64,000 nt of DNA. It comes from Helicoverpa zea. Lineage: Eukaryota; Arthropoda; Insecta; Lepidoptera; Noctuidae. The position numbers and the translations under genes were made by a program. Under the pieces are notes generated by a model that saw only the letters and a program-made list of their open reading frames with translations, ran no database searches and was not told the DNA's origin. The DNA lies in the NCBI RefSeq assembly GCF_022581195.2, contig NC_061466.1, positions 4,650,001 to 4,714,000 on the forward strand, written 5' to 3'. This document shows, in pieces, positions 38,096-50,337 of the stretch (position 1 is the first letter of the stretch; the number at the start of each line of letters is the position of its first letter).

Positions 38096-38206
38096 CAAGA
38101 CGGCTAGCAGGAGCTGGATGCGAGAAGCCGAAAATCGATCTCAGTGGCGTGCACTTGGAGAGGCCTATGTCCAGCAGTGGACTGCGATAGGCTGATGATG
38201 ATGATG
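38096..38206 (+). mobile_element. Short 3' copy of the 13-kb RTE LINE, with TSD
   Basis: About 110 bp that differ at only a couple of positions from 16089-16199, ending in (GATGAT)n. Flanked by AATCTGTGCG at 38086-38095 and 38207-38216, a 10-bp target duplication. It shows that the family transposed recently relative to the surrounding repeats. Confidence 0.93.
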
Positions 38207-38223
38207 AATCTGTGCGTGTATGC

Positions 38224-38332
38224 CATCATCATTACCAGCCTTTTTATAGTCCCACAGCTGGACACAAGCCTCTTCTCATATAGAAAAGGAATGATGATGT
38301 TAATCACCAAGCTTGCTCAAGGCGAATCGGTC
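38224..38332 (-). mobile_element. SINE type B tail fragment
   Basis: The reverse complement carries GCTTGGTGATTAAC, GAGAAGAGGCTTGTGTCCAG and ATAAAAAGGCTGG, matching the end of type B (32560-32655). The head is missing; the sequence after 38333 is not recognised. Confidence 0.75.
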
Positions 38333-39917
38333 ATGGCCAAAGCTCGTCAGAGCTGCGGGATTACTTGTAAGAGTTACCGCGGCCTTGATACTAAGCCCAT
38401 ACTGAACGGGGTCATTTCATGTTTTTCCATGTATAGAAAGGCAATATAAAATATTGTTTTAGCAGAGATTGACATCATCTAATAAATATACTAATGTTGT
38501 AGGATACACAACATATGTATGAACATTCTACGTACAACAAAACATAACCACAAACTTGAACAAGAAACAGATGACAAACGCCAACCACTACACAGCTACC
38601 TTAACCCTCACACCGCTACCTATCCTTATCTATCCTACAGACTATAATGAAGGTACAATAACGCCAGTAATTGATCATTACCTCCGCATTATTGCCGCTT
38701 ATAAGAACACCTGAGCTCCACAAAGATCAAGAAACTCGCAGACCTGTTAAATAAACTGAATAGAATAGTATATAATAAAAAAGTATAGTTATTACTTTGT
38801 GGGGCGCAGAGGGAATACTAATCGCGCATAACGTAAAGGAAACGAGTTTGGAGGGGTTAATATTCCTTCTTACGCAATCAAGAAGTCAACAGTTCACGGT
38901 TATGACAATTCGCTTTGCATTCATGACGGAAAAACCATTCTGAATTCAATTTACATGCATCTTCAGGTAACAGCTTCGTAAAGGAGTTTGCACATGAGCA
39001 AAGGGTGAGCAGGTCTATATGTGAAAACGTATAAATGAACGAGCGGAGAATTTTTCATGGGAAATGAACATTTAGAGCAAAATTCAACGTTTTCCGGTTT
39101 TTCAGAGAGATCAAAATCGAATCACACGCTGAATGTTGTAAAACTGGTTATATTTTAAATGTGATCGATTAGTAGAACCATCTATCTATCTAAAATTAAT
39201 CAAATCAAATATCGAAGCGTCCGTGTAACTCCACCTTTAGGAAACTCTTTTCTGAGAAAAGAAAATGATCATTGTACACTAACCTGATGCAGCTTCTAGA
39301 AAATTCGATACCTGGGCTTTTCACTCACATTTTTTTGCGTATTTAAGGGTTCTATTCTCATACTTGGTTAATTGTGATGTCCCGAAAGACTTATTCTAAG
39401 TGATTTCTCAAGCACTGTCTCGATGTCTTAGAATAAATATTATTTTTCACAATTTATACCTAATGTTCTATTTTTAAACAGCCATACAATACAGGCTCAA
39501 AAGATTGACAATACACCGTTTTACTCCACCACATTAGCAACATCAAAATAAAGCCATCGGTTAAGCTTAGGCAGGTAAATGTTGGTTCAAATGCCGTTGA
39601 ACTGGTGCGGTTAACCACTCCAAACACTGGTATATTTAACTTAGCTGGATGTTACTGCCTTTAGTATGCAAAAAGCGAGTGCGGCTTAGATGCATGAAGG
39701 GAAACCTTCAACCGCACGCAACCTATGACTGGGTGAAAGGGATATGGATTTGAAATATTATATACAGAAATATAGGTATTGACCTGTACTTAGGGGTACT
39801 TTTATACTTTTCCACGTTGGGTGCGAGATAGAAAATATGTTGTAAACGGACAAAAGTAGTCATTTTATTTATTTTATATTGGAAACTTTCATACATTTTC
39901 CTAATAAATGTTATACA
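38333..39917. other. Unassigned stretch
   Basis: No gene recognised. Slightly GC-richer at 38333-38430, the origin of which is not clear. Confidence 0.5.
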
Positions 39918-40327
39918 GGGTGTGTCGTTCACAATCACATTAAATCCTATCGCATATACTTTATGATATTCTATGGCGAATTGTAAAAAAAAATAGCCTA
40001 ATCCATTCAGTGGTTTAACCACAGGAGTCATTTTTGGTGTTTTATAATTTACAACATCATGTGAAAGGCAGAGATAAAGTTAGGAGTAACGAATGTTTTG
40101 ATTAGTTGACAGCTGTCAGTTTTCAAGGGAGAATTTCAGTTGTTTGTAATGACTGACTTTTAAGTATATGGGAATCTAATTTTCGCACATTTTTATTCTA
40201 TTTACTTTGTTTGAAAAATTCATTTTTTTTTATTTTTACGTATTTTTCTTTTTTCTTTGTGTTAATCGACATATATTAACCAGTATACTAACGCATTTCA
40301 TTTAATGTGATTGTGAACGACACACCC
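39918..40327. mobile_element. MITE (family M2), copy 2
   Basis: Begins GGGTGTGTCGTTCACAATC and ends with its inverse GATTGTGAACGACACACCC. A possible 4-bp target duplication TACA flanks it (39914-39917 and 40328-40331). It aligns with 10391-10788 throughout, with a central GTTGACAGCTGTCAG block. Confidence 0.85.
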
Positions 40328-40792
40328 TACATAGGTACACTTACTATCTAAAATGAAATTCGTTTTTATAGCAATAATTAACATTAGTAATTAAATATTC
40401 AGCAGTTACAAAATAAATAGGTAAAAAAGAAATAAAATAAAGAATATAATAAAATGAACGCACTTTCTAAATATCAAAATTATTTTTATTATCTCTTGTA
40501 CACAAAAAAATATCTTATAACGACTTTATATTCTTAACAATACAGGCTATCAGTAAAACAATCTAACAAGTCTTTAGCTGATACTAAGAGCTTTTGTAAA
40601 CTGTCGTAGCAAATTGGAAAACTCCATAGTTTACCGGAAAGTACTGGAAAACTGATTGCTTTAAGACAAACAGAATAACAATTTGTTTTCAATATTTTAG
40701 GAACGGAAGATGGATTATTTTAGAACTAATTGAATAGCGCCTTTAGTTTTATTCTGAGAATTTTGCTTTTAACTTTTTATTATTGATTACTA
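40328..40792. other. Unassigned AT-rich stretch
   Basis: Nothing recognised. Confidence 0.5.
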
Positions 40793-40807
40793 CTTGATTG
40801 ATTTCAA

Positions 40808-41108
40808 AGAAGTCGTGGTGGCCTAGTGGGTAAAGAACCAACCTCTCGAGCATGACGGTGTGGGTTCGATTCCAGGTCACGCAAGTACCAATGCAACTTT
40901 TCTAAGTTTGTATATACTTTCTAAGTATATCTAGGGCACCAATGGCTGATAAAAAGGTGAAGGAAAACATCTTGAGGAAACCTGGACTATATTATAGTCT
41001 GAAGTCACCAACCCGCACTGAGCAAGCGTGGTGATTAATGCTCAATCTTTCTCCGTGTGAGAGGAGGCCTGTGACCAGCAGTGTTACGATAAAAGGCTGT
41101 AACAGTAA
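40808..41108 (+). mobile_element. SINE type B with TSD
   Basis: A complete type B copy: head CGTGGTGGCCTAGTGGGTAA with B box GGTTCGATTCC, tail GATAAAAGGCTGTAA. CTTGATTGATTTCAA at 40793-40807 and CTTGATTGATTTGCAA at 41109-41124 form a target duplication of about 15 bp with one indel. Confidence 0.92.
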
Positions 41109-41124
41109 CTTGATTGATTTGCAA

Positions 41125-43704
41125 TAATTAAACAAATATTTCGATGATTTATTTTGTTTTTAAAGTTTTTTTATTTATTCCCATATTCCGTATATTTTAG
41201 GGAATACATACAATATTTCAAGATTAATATAACCTTGACCACCCAAGATTTAGACACAAAGAGTTATCCCACACACACACACACACAAACATACATAAAA
41301 TAACATTTTAGTCGCATAAAGGATTTTCTGGTTACGTATTCCGTGAGAGGCTTTCCCGCGTCGCCAGTCACTGGCCTTTGTCCTCCATAGATACGGTTTT
41401 TATTATGAAAATCACGGTACTTGCTTACGCTGTGGTGAAGGCGTGTGTCATGCGTAATGTAGGCAGTTCACTGTCGCTGTTTTTGTGATGAGAAATGTCG
41501 CTTCTGCGGACTTAGTCTGTGGTGGTAGTTGCGTTAAGTTGTAGTGTGATGTTTGTGTTAAATATTAAGTAGCTGTATGATTTTGAGCTGTGTTTAGATG
41601 CTTTAAAAAAATATATATTATATGTATGTTTACAACCTGCGTTTGTTACACGATATTATTACTTAAATTGTTTTTTTTTTGCGTTGTTTCATATAGGTAA
41701 TTGAAACAGCAAACTTTGATAAAGATAGTGGGTGTATTTTAGTAATAGAACATTTTAAATATATAGAGACGATAAATCTTTTGACTTACAAAAATCTTCC
41801 GTAATGGAAAATCTAATCTGAATAAAGGTCACAATTTCAATTTGTTTTTTATCATCCAGATTTTCCTGTCCCGGCTCCATCTTGCTGGTTGATCTCTTAA
41901 AATACAAGCTCATTTGTTTGACTACATTCAAATGGAAAACGATGGTAAGTTCATGGTAAAGTACGTATTTTTATTCAAAAACTTCCTTTTCAACTTTGCT
42001 GAGAGGAAAAAAATGGTTCGTTGAATTTGTTTTCCAATGATCTCACAGTGCGTACTTTTTGTTGAAGCAAAGTTTTTGAATGTTCTATAATTATGAGAAG
42101 AAATACGTTGAAGTTGGACGAAGTTTGTATACCATCTTAATTGAAGGCTCTTTGAAAAATAGACTAGGATCTATGTATTTAAAGGAGCGAAAAATTCAAA
42201 TTCTAGCTTTTTTCTCCGCCTTTGAAACAAAGGTAAGGTGAAATAATTGCGTGGGCTAGGTGCGGTCTCAGCGAATTCTTTGTTTTTTCTAAAGTAAAAC
42301 AAAGAATTTAATTGAAGTAAGTAACTATATTTTGTCGGATTGTTTGACGCAAACAACGGGAGAACTCTGAGGGCTTCATAAAATAAACTCGAGACCGTTA
42401 TAAAATTAGGTTTATTTTAAGAGTGTTTCTTTTCTCTCTATTGTTTTATTAAATAATATTTGTTAACAGCATCAGTAATTGGATGAAAACGATATTGGTG
42501 TTTTTTCCTGAAAATGTTTCCGTGTTTGTGTATACGGCTAGTATTTATTAATTTTGAATTTGCTGCAAATATTGGAGGCAGGAGTTAAAATTAATGCGCT
42601 TGCATGCATTATTATGTTTACAGAATCATAATAAAAACTAAACATCCCTCCCTATTCGACACACAAATCTAACAAAAACAAACTGGCGTACAAAATTACA
42701 GTGTTTCGTACAAATTCTAAAACGTATTTAGTATGTGGTAGGGGGCACCGGTAGAACGACAAGTGTCCTGTTTAAATGCGCTACCAACCGTGGCCGGCGT
42801 GATTTCTTTAGTAAACTACTCACGTAAAACTCTGCCCAACACCTGCACCCTAATGTTTTTGGTGCAAGTTTTAAGCGGGGATGATTGAGAATAGTTTGTG
42901 AGCCCCTGGCTGGAGGCCTTAAATTCTAGGCATCTACAGGGAAAAGACCGGTTAAGCAGCACACGGCCTCCTAGGCTGAACTGAGAGATGCCATACAAAA
43001 AAAAAATAATAGTTTATTATCCACACGAGCTTATGCAAGCGGCTCCATCCGTGTTCCGTGGAAACTACATCATGCTGATGGATAAAAAGTAGCCTGTAAC
43101 CTGTTGTGTCCTGTCGATAAATAAGCTGTCTAGTACTGAAATACTTGTGAGAGCTGAACTGAAGATGTTAATGTCTTATTAGCGGGGAATAGAAGGAGCT
43201 TCGTGCGTCCAAATGAATACGTTAGCCTAGTAATCTTAGCTTAAGAAATGAGGCCTCTATTCGCTGTTTAAATATATTTTTCTTTTGAATACATTTGAAG
43301 AGTCACATTAGATAGTACCTATGTCTTTTGATAAAGCAAATTGTCATCGCAGTTACTTCGTTGTTTAAGCAGTTCCATAGACATTGCAAAAGCTTGAAAC
43401 TTGGACCAAAGAGTATTGTCGTACCTGTATTACATTTTATGTTTTACGATTGTGTCCGGGCGCGGCCGTCCGAAGATGCATAGTTATGTTACTATCTGAG
43501 CGCTCCGAGGAAAATCCTCTAAGTTTTGCTGCACAACTTTTTTTTAGTTTTCTAGCAAATGCAGTTTTTGTCTTGTAGGTAAGTGGAGGTACATTTTCAA
43601 TAGAGGTATCGGGAATGGTCGTGGTAGTTGGATATGGTTGTTTTTTTATTAAGAAAGTAGTTAGTTTGATGAATGAAAGTCTTTGTCCGTATTTCTGTAT
43701 GAAA
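41125..43704. other. AT-rich stretch with (CA)n and repeat fragments
   Basis: Contains a (CA)n tract (41271-41287). Around 43050-43110 the phrase GGATAAAAAGTAGCCTGTAACC resembles a very common lepidopteran repeat. 42830-42980 is GC-richer but unrecognised. No gene found. Confidence 0.5.
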
Positions 43705-44252
43705 AATATTTTTAAGACGAGACGAGGCGTTAATATCGATATTAGCTTGCATATTTGATATTAACTTTCTGTTTTGCGTATAGAACGCCCAATGAAGTAG
43801 CGGTAAAGTTAAGTTACAATATCTGACTGCCTATTTCTAACAAAAGACGGACGTCTTTTGTTAAAAATAGCATTACCTTCGGCCTTTGCCACAAACCAAT
43901 AAACAGAAACTATAGTTCACGCTGACACCACACTGCCGCAGAAACAGGTGACATAACTCGCAGCCCACTAATTAATTCACATATCTTTCGGCTCCACACC
44001 GCGTATTATGTGATGAATGTTTTTAAGACGAGACGTTTACATCCATATTAGCTTACATATAGACAATACTCAAAAGAGGTATAGTTACAATACTGACATT
44101 TGAACAAAAGATGTCTGTATTACCTTCGGCCTTTGCCACAGACCAATAAACAGAAACGATAGTTCACGCTGACACCATACCACACAAATAGGTGACATAA
44201 CTCGCAGCCCACTAATTAATTCACATATCTTTCGGCTCCGCACCGCCACCAC
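43705..44252 (+). repeat. Tandem duplication (units about 310 and 238 bp)
   Basis: 43705-44014 and 44015-44252 share TTTTTAAGACGAGACG, ATTACCTTCGGCCTTTGCCA, AATAAACAGAAAC, TAGTTCACGCTGACACCA and TAACTCGCAGCCCACTAATT in order. The first unit holds a 12-bp palindrome TAACAAAAGACG with its complement (about 43838-43864) that is reduced in the second. Non-coding. Confidence 0.85.
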
Positions 44253-45974
44253 AATTAACACCGCGAACTGACGGCGCCATGACAGTTATTTATCACTACC
44301 GACTATTTATTAATTATATCTACGTTACATACGATATTTTATATCTTGTCTCTCGATATATGTGAGGGAATGAATGTTATTTATTGCTGTTATAGGTAAA
44401 TAGAGAGGTATGTCTGTATTTAGTATCTTTTGGGAAGCTAGTATGTAGTTTAAATTGGCTACTTATAACATTGCAACTGTGAAAATGTATATAACATTTC
44501 ATGGAGCATGTGCGAGTCATTAAATGGCTGATATCAGAGTGACGAACTCATTTAACGAGAACCTATGGAACTATGTTTAGAAATACGTGTTCCTACGTGC
44601 TAACTAGGCCATGTAACATAACCGTCATTGTTCAGAGATTTATTCAGGCTATGTATGTCTGGACTACGACTGCATGATTGACTACTGATTTACTATAAGA
44701 TGTATGACTTGCTAAAGATCTTTCATGTTACACTTAAAGACAAACAAATGTGCACATTTGTATCTGTGTATTTTTGAAATAATGTGGGATTCATTTATTG
44801 CGTTTGTATGGTTTATCCATTAAAATATGAACAATAAGCTATAAAAGAAAAATTGTACATAACATTATGACAATGGATCAGAAAATAAACATTAGATTTT
44901 AATGTAACTGGCAACAAAAATGTATTGCGAATGACATGAGAATAATATAAATTCATGCTGACTGACAGTCTGTTATAGTTATAATGAAATACAATCAACA
45001 GCAAAAGTGTATGAATAGGCCTATTGTTCGTTATTAATTACACTCGAAACCATTGAAATTTGGTCGGTTACAAAAATGTTAATAAAGTTAAAACTGTGAT
45101 GAAGTGAAAAATTACAGACAGGCTTGATTTATTGGTGTATTTTTTATCGAACATATAATATATTCGTAACATTAAACCTAATATTTTTTGTACGTATTTG
45201 AGTAGCTGGTATTATGAACCAGTTAGTATTCCATTCAATATTAATATGTAGTTTTTGTTTAATTTTTTACTGTTCCAAATTAATTATCCCTTAGTGTATT
45301 GTTGGAAACTCATTGTTATAAATTAAAACTTTCAATAACGTAATATTTTTGTTTGCAATATTTGTTTTAATGTATTTTTATTTGATCCAAAAGGTCAAAC
45401 AATATTTATTTTCATTTGATACTTAGAACAAATATTAGCGTGATTAAATTGCGAGTTGAAAATACTGTGAGTAAGTATATAATTTGTTTACGGTACACAA
45501 ATAAATATGTTTAATTTACTTACAAAAATATTATTCATTTAGTAGGTTCTATCCAAGAATAGACCGCGACTAGTGTAACTGAACCTTTCATTTGTCAATC
45601 ACCCCTCTTTGATCAACAAAGTATGATATCAAACATTGTTGGTTGTTATTCAGGTAAGTACGGAGAGAGTTCGCAACAAATTGGAGGGTCCTTATATGTG
45701 TCAAGTAGCCAAGCTTCTGTTCACGGCAATCCGGGATTTTACCCCTCAACATTATCTTAATGATGTCTCTTAATGTTCTGTATTTATTTTTGTTTTGTTC
45801 CATTTCATCTTTGTTTGTGAATCTCGTAAAAATTGCGCCTATTGGGACTTTTAGGTTATCATTCTTATTTTTAAGGTGGGTGATTTTGTGAATTCTTTGT
45901 CTTGTCTTATTTTGAGTGCTTTTTTTAAGTTGTGACGAAAAGATAACTGAATTTGATAAATATCTATACATTAG
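44253..45974. other. AT-rich stretch; minus-strand frame at its right end
   Basis: No recognised gene. A 150-codon frame on the minus strand (45588-46040) starts inside the MITE at 45975 and runs into this flank; about 128 codons are flank-encoded, Lys/Arg-rich, without a recognised domain. Confidence 0.45.
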
Positions 45975-46205
45975 TATAGTTCGGCCATTCAGAGAATGCG
46001 TTCCTGACACGTCGCGATTGAACTGACGACGTAATAACATTCATTGATTATTGATATAATAATGTTGTTTTAATGCTCCTCAATTGTTAAAACGGTAAAC
46101 AACCAGCAAAAATATTTTTATCGTAACTGCAACGCCATTGCAAAGTTACGTCGTCAGTTCAATCGCGACGTGTCAGGAACGCATTCTCTGAATGGCCGAA
46201 CTATA
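45975..46205 (+). mobile_element. 231-bp MITE (family M4) with 60-bp TIRs, copy 1
   Basis: The terminal inverted repeats are 60 bp and perfect by eye, starting TATAGTTCGGCCATTC. The same 231 bp occurs in inverted orientation at 49297-49527 with no difference that I could find. A TA duplication at each edge is consistent with a Tc1/mariner-type mechanism. No coding capacity. Confidence 0.95.
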
Positions 46206-48174
46206 GTGAATTATACCTCACAGCGTTATTTGAAGGTTAAAGTAGCTAATAACTTCTTTGTTTTATAATATAGCGCCTATTCGATTATACCACTTTCTTG
46301 GAAAAATACCACTTTCTTGGAAATAGTGCTAACCAACGCCACTGTCAAACTCTTAAGTCTACTGCTATTTTAAAATTAATATCAGTGTAAATTGTGCAAA
46401 AGCAAGAACTTTCACCACGTCTTAAACTTTATCAACGAGAAAGCATGCCTATATTTAAAATACTCGTATAGGTAACTCAAACCATATAACGCGTAAATGT
46501 CTAGGCTCTTGCCAGTTTATCCCAAGTACCTTTTCAAATAGCACAGATTTAAGAAAGATCGCAGTACTAAGCTCCTTTGATTATGTTCATACATATTAGT
46601 ACATTTACAGTGATTCAAGTGAAGAACGAAATTGAACCGTGCGAATAAATGTTATATGAAGACATAAAAAAAAAAACATTTTAATAATGCCCCATTTTTT
46701 GCAAGCCAGTGTTACTTAATGTGATTTTTTTTTGCTATGGTTTTCATTTTGATAATTTACAGTATTATTGTATAGCTTCGTAAAATAGTATGCGACGGTT
46801 ACATTTATTAATATTAGGCCAGGCATAGCGATGCTTCATCATAATATGCCAAATAAAAAAATCCTAAAATAATTATTTTGCCAATAAGAAATTTGAAGCA
46901 TGATTTTAATTTAACATACCTACATATTTCAAGCTATAACCAAATTAGTTGTGTTTAATACAATGTCTTTATGGAGATTTCAATGAATGCAAGTAATTCA
47001 GTCTATGTATTTAGTCTGTGGCTCCGATTGTTGAAATATAATATGTATTTCATAGGTTCATTGCAAAATAAATAAGAGAAACCTTAACTTTTTTGCATTA
47101 TGCTAGACGACCAAATGAAATAAAAAATGAATAGTAAATGGCTGTTAACCAATAATATAAAAGGCTGTTTTTTGTTTACTTTTGAAAATACACATCAAAA
47201 TTTGCATACACCGCACCAATACCAAAAATAGTAGAAACCAATAGAGGGCGCCATAAAAATATTAGTGACACAAAATTTATTAGCGCCCGAGACCAGTTAT
47301 TGTCTATTCGGCCGCCCATGGACTTTATCACGCGTCCCCACGCACGTTTGACTTAAGTCGTAAGTTTGATTTAATATTTAAACGACGCAAAATGGAGTTC
47401 CATTCGCTGAAATTTCGCAAAATCGGTGAATTTTCGCAAAAGTGGTGAAATTTTCGCAAAGTTAGATCACGTATGACACGTAACGTCGAAGCCACTCTAC
47501 TGCTAACTTTATCGAGATTGGATTGGTATTGAGTGTCGTTCTAAATAATGTTGCATTTCGCAAAGCAAGCGTGTTTTGTTTTTATACGTCTGGCCTCCGC
47601 TGCGGGAATAAAAACAAGGGTAGCTATTAACGAATAATATCCTTTTAATTCCATTACTTCTGTTTATTTTCCTCAAACATGTTGTTTTTCATAATGCGCA
47701 GAAAATTAAGCTGTTTAAGGAAAATAAACACCCATCATAATCATCTTTCAACCTGCTCAGACAATCAAAAGAGGAAAGTAACCCTGTAATTAGATTTACT
47801 AACACAATTTTATTGAACAACATCATTTTTATATTAACACAAAATAAACATAAATATACCTTCTGCAATTATATTCCAAGTAAAATATGTAAAGAAAATA
47901 AAGCATAACCAATCTAACTTAACCCTCAAACGCCTAATGCTCGTAACTGCCGGACGCGACGTCGCGTCATGTCCCGCCCCTATCCATCCCCCAGAAATTG
48001 AGTTAACACTACCAGTATTTCAATTTAAATGCTATACCTAATTCCGCACCCCTTCGATAGATGCGTGCGACGCGACGGAGTGGTCCAGACACGTAGACAT
48101 GTTATACGTAGGTCTATTAGACCAAGTCTGGCAATTTCGTTGGCTTGTTTTGACTCGTTTAGTTAAGGGTTAGG
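46206..48174. other. AT-rich stretch with small repeats
   Basis: Contains a 17-bp tandem duplication of TACCACTTTCTTGGAAA (46285-46322), a short tandem at 47408-47460 (three TGAAATTTTCGCAAAA-like units), and a 16-bp perfect palindrome GACGCGACGTCGCGTC (47953-47968). No gene recognised. Confidence 0.6.
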
Positions 48175-48319
48175 GGCCTTACTACAAAAACTTTAAACCC
48201 TGTTTTACACTTGTCTAATAAAATTTTGGCTGCAAAATGAACCATATGTCAACGTCATAATTTGACATTTTTTTAGACAAGGCATAAACTGACGTTTAAA
48301 AGTTTTTGTGGTAAGACGG
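48175..48319 (+). mobile_element. MITE (family M1), copy 2
   Basis: Begins GGCCTTACTACAAAAAC and ends TTTTTGTGGTAAGACGG. Matches 63892-64000 essentially base for base over the visible part and, inverted, 8233-8377 with more changes. Confidence 0.9.
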
Positions 48320-49296
48320 TTTGTGTTTGGATTTCCTTTGTTTATTAACTATGTATTGGAAAGGTAAGGTGTTCTTTAAATATGTAGCAAATTTGTTTAA
48401 ATATGTTAAATATCGGTATCATTATTATCGATTAGCCTGTGCCCTAGTTTCTTTTCGACGTAGGTACTGGAAAATATAGCGTTGCCTAATTCAAAGAGAA
48501 AAATCTGCTTGAATAACCTTGAGAAGGATCCTCGTAGAAATGTAATTAAGTATCGCTAATGTCTGTTATATTCTTTTATTCGCGTAAAACAGTTTTATTT
48601 TCATTTGAGACGTTATTAATTAACACACAAGTTGTCAGGAATTGGTCTAAAAGATATGGATATAAAAAAAAAAAAAATCAGATCAATTCACTTCCATTTA
48701 CCTACTATTTTGTAGACAAAAACCTTTTCACTAAGACAGTACACTCATTTAATTGAGCGGACTTTCAAAACAAACTGACACAAATCTTCTTTAGTATCAA
48801 TGTAGGTTAGTACCGCACCATACGTCCATATTTGAATTAATAAAAGATTGATGCATGCAGCAGTAGATCAAACTCATGCATAGTTTATTGCGCGCATCTA
48901 AATCTTTCAGCGGATTTCTCAATTTATGGCGACTTTGCTACCGTAAAGACTGGAAATCAAATTGCTTCGAAATTTATTACCTTTCTCTTATATTTCCATC
49001 TTTGTACGAAATACGCGAAGTAGGGACGTATATTGTGAACGAATTCAGAGGTCATTGTCCGTTGAGAGGTCCAGACAAAATTCAATAATATTAATGCGAG
49101 TGTAATCATAGAGATGATTAGAAATGCAATTTCGTCCCCTCAACCTTAGCCATTATCTTCCAAAAATACGCCCAATTTAAAGTAATAGTTTTGAACTGTT
49201 CCAATTTAAAATAGCGGTGTAGACAATTTGATTTCGGGCTTGAAAGTGTCTCGGCACCCTTCGCCGTTTGTCGGAGGTATTTATTTAAATTGATGC
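48320..49296. other. Unassigned AT-rich stretch
   Basis: No recognised gene or repeat. Confidence 0.5.
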
Positions 49297-49527
49297 TATA
49301 GTTCGGCCATTCAGAGAATGCGTTCCTGACACGTCGCGATTGAACTGACGACGTAACTTTGCAATGGCGTTGCAGTTACGATAAAAATATTTTTGCTGGT
49401 TGTTTACCGTTTTAACAATTGAGGAGCATTAAAACAACATTATTATATCAATAATCAATGAATGTTATTACGTCGTCAGTTCAATCGCGACGTGTCAGGA
49501 ACGCATTCTCTGAATGGCCGAACTATA
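49297..49527 (-). mobile_element. MITE (family M4), copy 2
   Basis: Exact inverted copy of 45975-46205, 3.1 kb away; same length and the same TA at each edge, in an unrelated flanking sequence. Confidence 0.95.
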
Positions 49528-49761
49528 ATAAAATGTATTACATTACGTTCTTATTACTAAGCTGGCGTCAGTATCTGTACCTGCGTAGCAATGTAAGATA
49601 AAGTTGTACAATTTTGTGGAATAGCTCTTTTAATTACGTAATTATGACATTGGTATAATTTTATTTTAACCCGTCGTAAGCACTGGACAATGTTATGTTA
49701 TAAAAGTTGAAGTATTGCTTTTACATGAACCAACTTGGCCGAACGAGTTCTTTTGAGTCTT

Positions 49762-50322
49762 TTTTTTTTCCGTCGTTAAAAATCATCAATGACCTCTCCC
49801 GCTGTGGGTTAGCAGCGGAGAGGGAGTGTCAGACTCTTACTGACTAAAAACCGTCGTGTTCCATCATGGGCCTTTTATGTACCAGGGCCGCGGTATCTCT
49901 TTTGAACAACCCGCAGCCCCGGCAGGCCTTGGCCCTGCTGGGCCCCGCTGGGGTTGCTGACATCTCTTTGAGGAGCGCGTGGAACAACGCGCGCAGTCGA
50001 CACGGGTCTGTCGTCTAAGTAGACAGGGGGACGATGAGCCACCCGAACTCACCGCCCACAGACCCACGCCTACGGTGGCCGGGAGTCATCTCGCGACACC
50101 CGGCGCCCATGGTGTCTACCTGGTCCTGCACGGCGGCCGGGATGAGAGGTGCGAATTCTCTGGCGTTCCGCCTACTCCTTCTCGAGCATGACCGCTTCGC
50201 AGAAGGAGGCGACGGCATCCCATTCCCTCTCGCCCCGGACCATGGCCGGAACCAGGGCCGGACGCGAGAGGTCGCCGCCGCCCAAAGCCTCGACGAGGAC
50301 CCGGCAGTGCCCCTCCCATGCG
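49762..50322 (-). mobile_element. 3' end of an R1-clade LINE with 15-bp TSD
   Basis: A GC-rich fragment with a T-run on the plus strand at its left edge (the poly(A) tail on minus). Flanking GTTCTTTTGAGTCTT at 49747-49761 and 50323-50337 is a perfect 15-bp duplication. The minus strand reads the last ORF2 codons, then a 3' UTR with a hairpin (CCTCTCCCGCTG at 49793-49804 with its partner ending near 49823). Confidence 0.88.
50070..50322 (-). pseudogene. C-terminus of R1-type ORF2 (broken)
   Basis: The minus-strand frame from 50321 reads a WEGHCRVLVEALGGGDLSRP segment, then ALVPAMVRGEREWDAVASFC and EAVMLEKE, followed by an in-frame stop and an Arg/Pro-rich end. This matches the style of R1-clade ORF2 tails (the DAVASFCEAVM motif). 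Only about 80 codons remain, with the internal stop, so it is a dead fragment. Confidence 0.8.
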
Positions 50323-50337
50323 GTTCTTTTGAGTCTT

